A DNA stretch of 64,000 nt from VGMA01 sp964655475 (lineage in GTDB: Bacteria > Chlamydiota > Chlamydiia > Chlamydiales > VGMA01), in NCBI GenBank assembly GCA_964655475.1, contig CAZZMO010000006.1, positions 1-64,000 on the forward strand, read 5' to 3'. Shown here in pieces: positions 49,676-58,684 of this stretch (the stretch's first letter is position 1; each line of letters opens with the position of its first letter). The position numbers and the translations under genes are program-made. The notes beneath the pieces were generated by a model that saw nothing but the letters and a program-made list of their open reading frames with translations, ran no database searches and had not been told where the DNA came from.

Positions 49676-50953
49676 ATGCTAGACATTAAAGTACTCAAGA
49701 AAGATCCACAGCTTGCAGAGAAGAAGCTCCAGTATAAAGACCCAGACGCGTCTTGTCTGCCAGCGCTTGCTCTCTACGAAAAAATCTGCGACACCCGAAC
49801 AATCCTCGAGACCCACCAAGCGAATCTCAACATAAAATCGAAGCTCATTGGCGAGAAAAAACGTAGCGGCGAAAATATTGCCCCTCTGATGAAAAATATC
49901 GATGAAATCAAAGAGGCAATTCATACCCTGTCAGCAGAGCTCGAGATCATCGAAGAAGAGTACGAAGCCCTGATGCTCAATCTTCCGAACCTTCCGAACG
50001 ACGACATCAAAGTCTCTCCAGACCCGAAAGACAACGTCTGCATCAAAGAATTTAAAGAAAAGCCTACCTTTGATTTTGCCCCCAAAAACCACCTCGAACT
50101 CGGCGAAATTCATGACCTCTTCGACTTTGCAAGAGCAGCAAAAATCTCAGGCAGTGGCTGGCCTGTTTATAAAGGCTATGGTGCCCTCATTGAGTGGGCC
50201 CTCCTTCGTCTCATGGTCGACATCCATGTCAAAAATGGATTTACACCTCTTCATGTCCCTCTCCTCGTTAGACCAGAGATCATCGCAGGATCAGGACAGC
50301 TACCGAAATTTGAAAAGCAACTCTTCAAGATTCAAGACGAAGACTACAACCTCTACCTCATCCCCACCTCTGAAGTATCGATTAACGGTTTCCACTATGA
50401 TGAGATCCTGAGCGAGGAAGACCTACCCCTCAAGTACATCAGCGTGACACCATGCTTTCGCCGTGAAGCAGGCGCTGCCGGCTCGAAAGAGAGAGGCCTC
50501 ATCCGCGTCCACCAATTCAATAAAGTAGAAATGTTCTGCTTTACAAAGCCTGAAGAGAGCCCTGCCATCTTTGAAATGATGAGCCGCTCTGCTGAAGAGG
50601 TTCTCGAAACTCTCGATATGCACTACAGAAATATGTGCCTTGTAACGGGAGATATGTCCTTTGCTGCCGCACGCACCGTCGATATCGAAGTGTGGCTTCC
50701 AGGACAAGACCGCTACTACGAAGTCTCTTCTGTTTCCAACTGCACCGACTTCCAATCACGCCGTTCCAAGACCCGTGCAAAGAAAGAGGGAGAAAAACCT
50801 TACCTCGTTCACACCCTCAACGGCTCAGGCCTTGCCACATCGCGCCTCATGGTCGCTCTCTTAGAGAACAACCAGCAGCCTGATGGCACCGTCATCATCC
50901 CTAAAGGGCTTCGCCCTTACCTCGGCGGACTCGACGCACTAAGACCACGTTAA
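49676..50953 (+). CDS. serS: Serine--tRNA ligase SerS
   Basis: A 425-residue class II synthetase. The N-terminal coiled-coil tRNA-binding arm (about 25-100) is followed by motif 1 region, TSEVSINGFHYDEIL, motif 2 FRREAGAAGSKERGLIRVHQFNKVEMF and motif 3 LNGSGLATSRLMVALLENNQQPDGTVIIPKGLRPY. Length and ending are typical. The ATG has no clear ribosome-binding site. It is divergent from the UPF0158 gene, with the two genes sharing a very short promoter region. Confidence 0.97.
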   Translation: MLDIKVLKKDPQLAEKKLQYKDPDASCLPALALYEKICDTRTILETHQANLNIKSKLIGEKKRSGENIAPLMKNIDEIKEAIHTLSAELEIIEEEYEALMLNLPNLPNDDIKVSPDPKDNVCIKEFKEKPTFDFAPKNHLELGEIHDLFDFARAAKISGSGWPVYKGYGALIEWALLRLMVDIHVKNGFTPLHVPLLVRPEIIAGSGQLPKFEKQLFKIQDEDYNLYLIPTSEVSINGFHYDEILSEEDLPLKYISVTPCFRREAGAAGSKERGLIRVHQFNKVEMFCFTKPEESPAIFEMMSRSAEEVLETLDMHYRNMCLVTGDMSFAAARTVDIEVWLPGQDRYYEVSSVSNCTDFQSRRSKTRAKKEGEKPYLVHTLNGSGLATSRLMVALLENNQQPDGTVIIPKGLRPYLGGLDALRPR

Positions 50954-51967
50954 TTAGCGAAGCGCTTCGATCGTCCTATCAAGACCATCTGCCGGTATGC
51001 CAAGCGCTTGAAATGCCCTTCCTGCATAACTCTCTTCATAAATTTCTCTGAACGCCTTCTGAAGCTCTTTCAATGTTGTAGCCCGTTTTGTGAGCCCCGC
51101 CTCGATTAATGTTGTCGTATATGCGTCACCAGGAGGGAGTACATGGATCACAGGACAGCCAAGAAGGGCCGCCTTTTCAGCTGTTGAAGTCCTTTCACAA
51201 AGGACAAGATGGGATGTCTTGATGAGCTCCATCGTCTGAGAAGAGGGCATGATGTTGAGCTTGAGCCCCACCTTCGCAAATTCCTCCTCTTCCCACTTTC
51301 CACCCCCACTCTTTGGATGAGGAATGAAGAGTAGATCGATGTCACTTCCTGCATATTCTGCCCAAAGCTGAGAAAACCAACTCCAAGCCTTTCTGTAACT
51401 CTCTTCACCATCAAAACTCCCGATGTAGGTGACCACCTTCTTCTCAGGGGCGAGCGATGGATATCCCACCACCTTTGCCTGCGGCAAAGCCTCTTTCGTC
51501 TTTTCAGAAGGGACCAAGAGCTCATGAGATGCCTTCGCCACATCACTCGCCACTTTAAAGTAATCACTCACACCTGACGCCTGAATGTTATCCCAATAGC
51601 TAATCACCCTGACATCTTCTCTTCCTCGAAACGCATCGTGCACTTGCTTTGCAAACATGCAAGCAACACCTGTCACCACCGTCGTCGACTGGATATGATT
51701 TTCTAGCCCCTGGATGTACTTCTCATCAGCCAGGGCAAAGCGATCAGCGAGCGCCAATCCTTCCCCATACAAAATCTCTTTCGGTAGCTGAAAGCGCTCT
51801 TTGGCTGTGCCAAGCAATAACACCTCTACCTTTTCCCCATCTTCCACAAGCCGTTCAATCACAGGGACCAAATTCACCGACTCCCCCATGTCGTACAAAA
51901 TAAAGAAAAAGCCGTCAGCAAACGCCCCACTCGCTACACACAAAAACAACAAGAGAATTTTTTTCAT
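50954..51967 (-). CDS. Exported GT-B-like protein of unknown function
   Basis: A 337-residue protein with a clear signal peptide (KKILLLFLCVASGAFADG). The body looks like a GT-B glycosyltransferase or polyol-phosphate transferase fold: FILYDMGESVNLVPVIERLV, then TYIGSFDG, LFIPHPKSGGG, and LVLCERTSTAEKAALLGCPVIHVLPPG, the donor-site-like region. Export of such a fold is odd, as nucleotide sugars are cytoplasmic. It may be a periplasmic binding or lectin-like derivative, or may use the signal as a membrane anchor. The ATG has CAGGTG upstream. It ends directly at the serS stop. Confidence 0.78.
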   Translation of the reverse strand: MKKILLLFLCVASGAFADGFFFILYDMGESVNLVPVIERLVEDGEKVEVLLLGTAKERFQLPKEILYGEGLALADRFALADEKYIQGLENHIQSTTVVTGVACMFAKQVHDAFRGREDVRVISYWDNIQASGVSDYFKVASDVAKASHELLVPSEKTKEALPQAKVVGYPSLAPEKKVVTYIGSFDGEESYRKAWSWFSQLWAEYAGSDIDLLFIPHPKSGGGKWEEEEFAKVGLKLNIMPSSQTMELIKTSHLVLCERTSTAEKAALLGCPVIHVLPPGDAYTTTLIEAGLTKRATTLKELQKAFREIYEESYAGRAFQALGIPADGLDRTIEALR

Positions 51968-52021
51968 GAAGACACCTGGTTGATGATACCCTGCTCGTCA
52001 GAAATTATCCCCCACCCCACC

Positions 52022-52036
52022 GATTATGCACAACAG
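52022..52036 (+). repeat. Direct repeat, left copy
   Basis: GATTATGCACAACAG occurs here and again, identical, at 52896-52910, where its ATG is the likely start of the VIT1-like gene. The two copies bracket the three small membrane-protein genes. Confidence 0.6.
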
Positions 52037-52050
52037 AAAAACACCCCCCT

Positions 52051-52263
52051 CTATCCAATCCGGTCATAGAGTTTCTCAAATACCTGAAACATACAAAAGA
52101 GCCCAAACAGTCCTACACTTGTCAATATCCACCTTTGCCATCTCTTTAATCCCACAAAATCTTTACAGCAAATCAAGATCCATCCTTGCACAATCCATCC
52201 AAACACCAAAAATGAACTCACAAATCCAAACACTGCCATTCCCCGAATGATCAATATCGACAT
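52051..52263 (-). CDS. Small two-helix membrane protein (paralog C)
   Basis: A 70-residue hydrophobic protein with two membrane segments, about residues 5-30 and 45-65, joined by a basic turn (KDFVGLKRWQRW). The start at 52263 has GAGGAG eight bases upstream; a longer frame exists but is not needed. It resembles the other two small genes upstream in length, in the Trp/Lys-rich turn and in ending with an aromatic-basic tail. I know no named family. Size and topology are like holins or small stress proteins, but nothing else supports this. Confidence 0.6.
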   Translation of the reverse strand: MSILIIRGMAVFGFVSSFLVFGWIVQGWILICCKDFVGLKRWQRWILTSVGLFGLFCMFQVFEKLYDRIG

Positions 52264-52312
52264 TTCACACTCCTCAATTTCATGAATACCCTCGGCATAC
52301 CCACTGCACTCC

Positions 52313-52395
52313 GGGCCGCTTTGCGCTTGGCTCTCCAAGCCTTTTAGGCTCTCAATGAGAGCCTAAAAAGAGCCAAAGGCTCTTGCAAAGCGCCC
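52313..52395. repeat. Nested inverted repeat between small membrane-protein genes
   Basis: A perfect 12-base stem TTTTAGGCTCTC/GAGAGCCTAAAA (52342-52353 with 52357-52368, loop AAT) sits inside a longer imperfect inverted repeat whose outer arms are near GCCGCTTTGC (52315-52324) and GCAAAGCGCC (52385-52394). It could terminate transcription in either direction or be a remnant of a small mobile repeat. Confidence 0.7.
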
Positions 52396-52404
52396 TCTCG
52401 ATAT

Positions 52405-52614
52405 TTACTCGAGTAGATAGATGAGGTATTTGGTGTAGACTATGACAAGCATCCAGATGGCACTACCGAGCAGCCATTTTTTCCATTTTAGCCGAAGCTT
52501 CCATGCTTTAATGTTTGCCTCAGCGAGAAGAAAAATAATATAGCCGAAAAAAGGCGCTGGGATAAAGATCTTCGACAAGTCGATAATGGTATTTAGAAGT
52601 TCCTGCTTCCACAT
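52405..52614 (-). CDS. Small two-helix membrane protein (paralog A)
   Basis: A 69-residue protein with two membrane segments (about 15-33 and 47-67) and a basic turn between them (KAWKLRLKWKKW). Start at 52614 has GAGG seven bases upstream. It is clearly like the neighbouring gene at 52632-52835 (shared MW start, AWK turn, and a TKYLIYLL or FKYIYLF ending). The two are separated by 17 bases and probably come from tandem duplication. Function unknown. Confidence 0.68.
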   Translation of the reverse strand: MWKQELLNTIIDLSKIFIPAPFFGYIIFLLAEANIKAWKLRLKWKKWLLGSAIWMLVIVYTKYLIYLLE

Positions 52615-52631
52615 ATCTTATCCTCTATAAA

Positions 52632-52835
52632 TTACAGTCGAGAAGTAAAGAGATAAATATATTTGAAAATACTGGTAATGATAACGAACATGCCAGTCGT
52701 TGCACCCCACTTCCTCATCTTGCTGTTTGATTTCCATGCTGCGATCAGCTGATCGGTAAGCGTAACAAGAAAGTGACCAAACACGAGAGAGGGTACAATA
52801 AAACCAACAAGATTTATGGCCACTTTGGTCCACAT
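52632..52835 (-). CDS. Small two-helix membrane protein (paralog B)
   Basis: A 67-residue protein with two membrane segments, about 8-28 and 45-65, and a basic turn AAWKSNSKMRKWG. I set the start at the ATG 52835 (MWTKVAIN) by alignment with paralog A; an open frame runs on to 52925, but that would overlap the divergent VIT1-like gene. No clear ribosome-binding site precedes the ATG. It is the first gene of a three-gene set. Confidence 0.62.
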   Translation of the reverse strand: MWTKVAINLVGFIVPSLVFGHFLVTLTDQLIAAWKSNSKMRKWGATTGMFVIITSIFKYIYLFTSRL

Positions 52836-52895
52836 TCTAGGAACTCGCTTCGTAAAAGGATACTGCGCTAAAAAAGATATTATGGTAGAGTGTGA

Positions 52896-52910
52896 GATTA
52901 TGCACAACAG
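52896..52910 (+). repeat. Direct repeat, right copy
   Basis: Second copy of GATTATGCACAACAG. It covers the likely start codon (ATG at 52900) of the VIT1-like gene. See the left copy at 52022-52036. Confidence 0.6.
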
Positions 52911-53655
52911 GAAATCCCACTTCAAAAACCACGATGTACTCGGTCATCTAAAAGAGGCAAGGATGCGTGGGCATCAAGCTTCGCAAGAGGATCACGGTAC
53001 AGAGTCGCCGGGGTATTTGTCATCGGCAAATGATGCGGCGAAGGAGACGGCGATTGCTGTTCTTCTCCTCTGGATTGTCCTGAATGGTTTTGGATTGGTG
53101 ACTGATAAGTGGCAGCTCTTGTCTATTTTTGGAGCATTTTTGGTTGGATGGCTCCTTTGGAAAATGGGACGAGGTGCGACGATTGGTTGGTCCCGCCTTT
53201 CGAGACTCAGCCGTTTGATGGGAGAAGAAAAGCATGAGATTGAAACAAATCCTGATGAAGAGAGATCAGAACTCAAAGCTCTTTACAAAGCGAAAGGGTT
53301 TTCAGGAGAGCTTCTCGACAGGGTCATCGATGTTCTCATGTCAGACGATCACAAACTCTTACTCGTGATGCTCGAAGAGGAACTTGGCACTGAGCTTGAA
53401 AGCTGCGACCATCCTCTGCAACAGGCAGCTGGAGCTGGTGTAGGGGCATTCTTAGCGATGTGTGTTCTTCTCATCGGCTATCTCCTTGCTCCTCTATGGG
53501 GCATCTGGATTGCTGCCTATCTAACTGTCATGACCTCTTCCTACATTGCGACAAAAATTGAGCGGATCGAAGCCCTACCTCTTCTCATTTGGAATATGGG
53601 CCTGGTCTTTTTAACTAGCACAACCACTTACTTTCTGATTCAATTATGGTCATGA
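52900..53655 (+). CDS. VIT1/CCC1-like membrane protein
   Basis: A 251-residue protein of the vacuolar iron transporter type, which moves Fe or Mn across membranes in plants and fungi and has bacterial members. The N-terminal soluble part leads into two membrane segments (about 47-90), a charged cytoplasmic stretch with ELKALYKAKGFSGELLDRVIDVLMSDD and EEELGTEL typical of the family, and three more segments. The start is taken at the ATG 52900, with GAGTGTGAG upstream; earlier in-frame starts exist. Its end overlaps the metal ATPase gene by 10 bases, so the two are probably cotranscribed and act together in metal handling. Direction and ion are not shown. Confidence 0.75.
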   Translation: MHNRKSHFKNHDVLGHLKEARMRGHQASQEDHGTESPGYLSSANDAAKETAIAVLLLWIVLNGFGLVTDKWQLLSIFGAFLVGWLLWKMGRGATIGWSRLSRLSRLMGEEKHEIETNPDEERSELKALYKAKGFSGELLDRVIDVLMSDDHKLLLVMLEEELGTELESCDHPLQQAAGAGVGAFLAMCVLLIGYLLAPLWGIWIAAYLTVMTSSYIATKIERIEALPLLIWNMGLVFLTSTTTYFLIQLWS

Positions 53656-55610
53656 GTGATCCTGTTAGCTCTTTGTATGAATACTTTGCTTCAGGAAACG
53701 AAGATGTTGCGAACCCGTTTTTAAAGACGCAGTCGAGAAACTGGGCGAAGCATCTCCTCTTAAAGACCTCTCTTCTTTCAGCAGTTTTTTTGGTTATCGC
53801 TTTTGGTTGTCGCTTTTACGATCGGAACCTATCGCTGTTTTTCCTCACTTTTGTCTACTTTTTGTCAGGGATTCCCGCTCTCATTAAGACAGTCGAAGAT
53901 CTAAAAGAGATCAACATCAACATCGATGTGTTGATGACGTTGGCCGCCTTTTTATCAGCGCTGATCGGTAGTGAGCTTGAAGGGGGTCTCCTTCTCGTAC
54001 TCTTTGCCCTATCAGAGGCGATGGCTGACATGGTGACTCATAAAACGAAGAGCGCCATCAATAGCCTCCACAAACTCTCCCCCACAATGGCAATTGTTTA
54101 CGATGAATCGAGCAAAACATCCTACCCCAAATCGGTCCGGGAAATTGCACTCGATACGACACTCCTGATTAAAGCAGGGGAAGTGATTCCTCTCGACGGT
54201 TTTGTCACAGAAGGTGCCTCGTTCGTCGACTTAAAGCTCCTTACGGGAGAAAGTGTTCCTGTGAGTAAAGAGGTGGGAGATGAAGTGCATGCAGGAGCGC
54301 TCAATCTCGATGGAACCCTCAAGATCAGAGTGACGAAGACGAGCTCTGATTCGACACTGGCGAGAATCATTGAACTCATCACCAAAGCGCAGAGTGCAAA
54401 ACCAAAACTCGAAAAGTTTCTGAGTCAGTTCAGCAGCCGCTACGCCACTACGATCATCCTCCTCTCACTCAGCTTTGGGATTTTCCTCCCCTTTCTCTTC
54501 CCTGACATCTCTTACTTAGGAAGGGAGGGATCGATTTATCGAGCTCTGGCTTTCCTCATTGCCGCATCCCCTTGCGCCCTCATCATTGCCCTACCGACCG
54601 CCTATTTGAGCTCTATCAGCGCCTGCGCAAGAAAAGGGATCTTACTCAAAGGGGGAACGACACTCGATGCTCTTGCAACGTGTAAGACGATTGCCTTTGA
54701 TAAAACAGGAACCCTCACAACTGGGAACTTATCTCTCTCTAAATTTGAAATCCTCTCCTTGAATGGCGCCACACCCATCTCTGAAAAAGAAGCACTTCAG
54801 ATCGCAGCCGGTCTTGAGAGTGCCGTCGTCCATCCCATTGCCCAAGCGATCATCAATCAAGCAGCGAGCTTAAGACTCTCACCAAAATCTATCGATCAGA
54901 TCAAGGCAGTCCCCGGCAACGGCATTTCTGGTCTTGTCGATGGAAAGCCTGTTTTTATCGGTCGAAGCTCCTTTATTGAAAAACAGATTGGCAAGAGTTG
55001 GGACAAGAAAAAGGGTGGCCAAGGGCTCCTTCAAACAGTGCTCTATGCAAAAGATTCGATCGTCACCTTCTGGTTCCAAGATGAACTTCGCCGAGAAGTG
55101 CGTGAAACGGTCTCCTCTTTAAAACATCAGCTTCACCTCAAGATCGCGATGCTCACGGGAGATCACAAGGAAAATGCTGACTATGTAGCAAAAGAGCTAG
55201 AGATCGATGAGACCTATTCAGATCTTCAACCGAGCGACAAGCTCGACATCATCTCTGAGCTCAGCGACAGGGCCCCTCTCGTGATGGTAGGTGACGGGAT
55301 CAATGATGCCCCCTCCCTTGCAAGAGCGACCGTCGGGATCGCAATGGGGAAAATGGGAAGTCAGACAGCTATTGAAGCGGCAGACATCGTGCTCCTTCAA
55401 GACAACCTCTCTACGATTTCATGGCTCCTTCGCCGATCAAAGAAGACGATGAGGATTGTTCGAGAAAACATCACCCTCGCTTTGATCGTCATCCTTTTTG
55501 CAACAACCCCCTCCCTTCTCGGCTATATTCCCCTCTGGTGCGCTGTGATCCTCCATGAAGGGGGCACGGTCCTTGTCGGTCTCAACAGCCTCCGCCTCCT
55601 TCGCAAATAA
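53646..55610 (+). CDS. P1B-type heavy-metal-transporting ATPase
   Basis: A 654-residue membrane ATPase. LLTGESVPVSKEVGD (actuator loop), the metal-site motif AASPCALIIALPTA, the phosphorylation motif FDKTGTLT near residue 354, the HP motif in SAVVHPIAQAI, LTGDHKENADYVAKELEI and VMVGDGINDAPSLARATVGIAMG are all in place. The N-terminal HMA metal-binding domain is absent. The SPC motif and lack of HMA fit zinc, cadmium or cobalt rather than copper, but this cannot be proven. It exports the metal or loads it into the periplasm. Starts inside the VIT1-like gene by 10 bases. Confidence 0.94.
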   Translation: MVMSDPVSSLYEYFASGNEDVANPFLKTQSRNWAKHLLLKTSLLSAVFLVIAFGCRFYDRNLSLFFLTFVYFLSGIPALIKTVEDLKEININIDVLMTLAAFLSALIGSELEGGLLLVLFALSEAMADMVTHKTKSAINSLHKLSPTMAIVYDESSKTSYPKSVREIALDTTLLIKAGEVIPLDGFVTEGASFVDLKLLTGESVPVSKEVGDEVHAGALNLDGTLKIRVTKTSSDSTLARIIELITKAQSAKPKLEKFLSQFSSRYATTIILLSLSFGIFLPFLFPDISYLGREGSIYRALAFLIAASPCALIIALPTAYLSSISACARKGILLKGGTTLDALATCKTIAFDKTGTLTTGNLSLSKFEILSLNGATPISEKEALQIAAGLESAVVHPIAQAIINQAASLRLSPKSIDQIKAVPGNGISGLVDGKPVFIGRSSFIEKQIGKSWDKKKGGQGLLQTVLYAKDSIVTFWFQDELRREVRETVSSLKHQLHLKIAMLTGDHKENADYVAKELEIDETYSDLQPSDKLDIISELSDRAPLVMVGDGINDAPSLARATVGIAMGKMGSQTAIEAADIVLLQDNLSTISWLLRRSKKTMRIVRENITLALIVILFATTPSLLGYIPLWCAVILHEGGTVLVGLNSLRLLRK

Positions 55611-55675
55611 TATCGTTCGCAGAAAATAGAATAATCCGTATGTTGAAAGTAAAGCGAGAGACTACCAGGTTGTAA

Positions 55676-58600
55676 ATGTCTAAGCTATCAGCAGAAGAAT
55701 TAAAAAAAGCGATGCAGGAAGAGTCCAAACTCTTCCAACAGTACTATTTGTGGCTCGAAGAACACATGCCTCCTCTTCTTTTTGAAGAGTTTGAGTCTTC
55801 CCACCTTAGAACGATCGCACATAGCCTCATGGGGCTGCACTTACAAGGGAATTTCACTCAGATCCACTTCCCGAGCTGCTCCATCGTCCTCTGTTTAGAT
55901 AGTGCTGATGCTGACGTGAAGATCTTGAAACACTTCAGTTTATTTGGAATTCGAAACTACCAAACATACATCTCTGACACTCCCCTCCCTGGCGGCCACA
56001 CCCCTTTAAGAATTGCCATCATCCATTTTACAGGAGTGGAGCAGCAAAAAGCAGACACCGCTCCCCATCTCTCGATCAAAGAGAGGTTTCCAGAACTCTC
56101 TGAGGAAGAATTTGAGAAGATCTTAGAAAAACTAGGGCCCCGTTTCTTAAGAACGATGAATACAGAAAGGCTCGTCCTAGCGATCCAGATGTTCTTAAGA
56201 GCCAAAGAAAGAGATAATCTTCAATATGAAGTGCGCTACAACGAAGATTGGCAAAAGAGGGAAATCCCCTCTCTCCAAATCGTCCTCGCTTGGAAAAACA
56301 CCCCGAAGTACAACTTCCTCTACCGTCTAGCTAAAATGATTGATCGCCATCAGCTTGTGATGAAACGGGTAAACGCCTCTTATGTCGATCCTTACTCAGG
56401 CTCAAGCATCATCGTCATGTCACTTGCGATTCATGGTCAAAAGAATAAAGCAGCATGGGAAGTCACTGATATCGATGATTTTCTTCAAGAGTTCGCCACA
56501 CTCAAGTACTTTGAAGATCAAGATCTCATCGAAAAGATCCCTGTCCGCGGCAATCTCGCCAATTTTTTACGGTCAGCCGTCCACTTTGTCCATCAATTTC
56601 TCCTCCATGCTGATAGCAACATCTATTCTGTTTTCAATATTGAAGAGGGGCTCTGCCGCCATCCTGAACTCACCATTCAACTCTGTAAAGCCTTCGAATA
56701 CAAATTCCACCCTCAAAAGCATGACATCAGAGCATATGAGCAGGAGAGGGAAAAGTTCTTGACCCTTGTTGAAAAACTCGATACAGGAAACATCATCCTC
56801 GATACAAGACGGCAAAACATTCTCCGGGCGATGATGAATTTTGTCCACTTCACCTTGAAAACCAACTTCTATCGAACAAATAAAAGCGCACACAGTTTTC
56901 GCGTTGATCCAAAATATTTAGACACAGCTCCATACGCTAGAAAAGAGAAATTCCCTGAACTTCCCTTCGCGATTTTTTTCATCAAAGGGCGCTCTTTCAT
57001 CGGCTTCCACATCCGCTTTAAAGAACTCTCTCGCGGTGGACTCCGCACCATTTTTCCTTACAGGCCCGAACAAGCTGCATGGGAGAGGATCAACATCTTT
57101 TCAGAATGTTACAACCTCTCTTACACTCAGCAAAAAAAGAACAAAGACATCCCTGAAGGGGGCGCCAAAGGGGTCATCTTTATCGAACCCTTTGACGATC
57201 TGAAAGTAGAGGCGCAGATTTATCAAAATGAGCTCATCCAAGCAGAAACGCCCCAAGAATTGATCGCCGAAAAAGTACAAACCTTTCAAAATGAACAGCG
57301 TCTCGTCTACCTCTACCACAGCCAAAGAGCCTACGTTCACAGCTTGCTTACCCTGATCAATTGCTACGACGATGGAAAACTCAAAGCAAAAGATGTAATT
57401 GACTATTGGAACACCCCTGAATACATCTACCTCGGTCCTGATGAAAACATGCACAATAATATGATCGAATGGATTGCGATGCATGCTAAGCAGGTCGATT
57501 ACAAACCAGGTAAAGCCTTCATTTCGAGTAAACCTCTCATTGGTATCAATCACAAAGAGTATGGTGTAACCTCTCTCGGAGTGAACGTCTACATGCATAA
57601 GGCATTAGAATACATCGGGATCAATCCGAATAAAGATGTATTCACGATCAAAATCTCTGGAGGCCCTGACGGGGATGTCGCCGGAAATCAGATCAATAAT
57701 CTCTACCGCTTGTACCCCAATACCGCAAAACTTCTCGCGATCACTGATGGATCAGGAACAATCCACGATCCAAATGGACTTTCTTTAGAAGAGCTCGCCA
57801 AATTATTCCAGGCAGGGAAACCCATTTCCCACTATCCACCTGAAAAACTCTCTTCAGGAGGATTCCTTCTCGATACACAAACGAGAAAAGATGAAAATGA
57901 GTATCAGCAACTCACCCTCCTCTGGAAGAATGAGAATGGAAAACTCGAAAAACATTGGCTTTCAGGTAATGAGTGGCATCAGATCTACCGAAATAACGTT
58001 CATCAAGTCAAAACGGACATTTTCATTCCTGCAGGTGGTAGGCCCCGCACATTAAACGGTCAAAATTTTCAAGACTTTCTCGATGATAAAGGGACTCCCA
58101 CCTCAAAAGCGATTGTAGAAGGGGCTAATCTCTACCTTACTCCAGAAGCAAGAGAAGCTTTAGAAAAACGGGGCGTTATCATCATTAAAGATAGCTCTGC
58201 GAATAAAGGTGGGGTGATCTGTTCATCCTTAGAAGTATCGATTGGACTCATCTTATCTGAAGAGGAATTTGTCGAACTCAAACCCAAACTGATGCCAGAA
58301 ATTCTTGCCCACATCCAACATAAAGCCTTACTAGAAGCGAATCTTCTCCTTAAAACCCACTCCATGACGAAAAAATCCCTCACCGAGCTCTCTGATCACA
58401 TCTCGAAAAAGATCAATACCTACACCTACCAAATCCTCGATTATCTCATGCCAACAGAACTTCCCTCCGATCCCGATCACCCACTGATCCGCTGTCTCCT
58501 CGATTATCACCCTCCCCTTCTCAAAGAAGAATTTGGAGAGAGGATCTTGAAAAATCTTCCTGACATTCAAAAGAAAGCAACGATCGCTTGCCACATCGCC

Positions 58601-58684
58601 TCTTATATGATCTATAAAAAAGGACTCGGTTGGTCCCCAACCATTGTCGACGTTCTCCCCCTCGTACTGAAGGAGATCGTATGA
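55676..58684 (+). CDS. NAD-specific glutamate dehydrogenase, large type
   Basis: A 1002-residue enzyme converting glutamate to 2-oxoglutarate and ammonia with NAD. The catalytic core near residues 450-720 has FKELSRGGLRTIFPYRPEQAAWER, KNKDIPEGGAKGVIF and KISGGPDGDVAGNQI, and the N-terminal 430 residues form the regulatory region of the GDH-115 kDa class found in fungi and in some bacteria. This is much longer than the 450-residue hexameric type. It would let the organism use glutamate as carbon and energy source. It overlaps the ackA start by 4 bases. Confidence 0.93.
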   Translation: MSKLSAEELKKAMQEESKLFQQYYLWLEEHMPPLLFEEFESSHLRTIAHSLMGLHLQGNFTQIHFPSCSIVLCLDSADADVKILKHFSLFGIRNYQTYISDTPLPGGHTPLRIAIIHFTGVEQQKADTAPHLSIKERFPELSEEEFEKILEKLGPRFLRTMNTERLVLAIQMFLRAKERDNLQYEVRYNEDWQKREIPSLQIVLAWKNTPKYNFLYRLAKMIDRHQLVMKRVNASYVDPYSGSSIIVMSLAIHGQKNKAAWEVTDIDDFLQEFATLKYFEDQDLIEKIPVRGNLANFLRSAVHFVHQFLLHADSNIYSVFNIEEGLCRHPELTIQLCKAFEYKFHPQKHDIRAYEQEREKFLTLVEKLDTGNIILDTRRQNILRAMMNFVHFTLKTNFYRTNKSAHSFRVDPKYLDTAPYARKEKFPELPFAIFFIKGRSFIGFHIRFKELSRGGLRTIFPYRPEQAAWERINIFSECYNLSYTQQKKNKDIPEGGAKGVIFIEPFDDLKVEAQIYQNELIQAETPQELIAEKVQTFQNEQRLVYLYHSQRAYVHSLLTLINCYDDGKLKAKDVIDYWNTPEYIYLGPDENMHNNMIEWIAMHAKQVDYKPGKAFISSKPLIGINHKEYGVTSLGVNVYMHKALEYIGINPNKDVFTIKISGGPDGDVAGNQINNLYRLYPNTAKLLAITDGSGTIHDPNGLSLEELAKLFQAGKPISHYPPEKLSSGGFLLDTQTRKDENEYQQLTLLWKNENGKLEKHWLSGNEWHQIYRNNVHQVKTDIFIPAGGRPRTLNGQNFQDFLDDKGTPTSKAIVEGANLYLTPEAREALEKRGVIIIKDSSANKGGVICSSLEVSIGLILSEEEFVELKPKLMPEILAHIQHKALLEANLLLKTHSMTKKSLTELSDHISKKINTYTYQILDYLMPTELPSDPDHPLIRCLLDYHPPLLKEEFGERILKNLPDIQKKATIACHIASYMIYKKGLGWSPTIVDVLPLVLKEIV

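Noticed and set aside
52026..52250. Plus-strand reading frame starting MHNRK, as does the VIT1-like protein
   Set aside because: Only the first five residues match. The remainder is unlike any membrane transporter and is antisense to a well-supported small membrane gene.
56382..56762. Plus-strand 126-residue frame inside the glutamate dehydrogenase gene
   Set aside because: It lies entirely within the gdh reading frame region in another phase, with low-complexity Ser/Lys content and no start signal.
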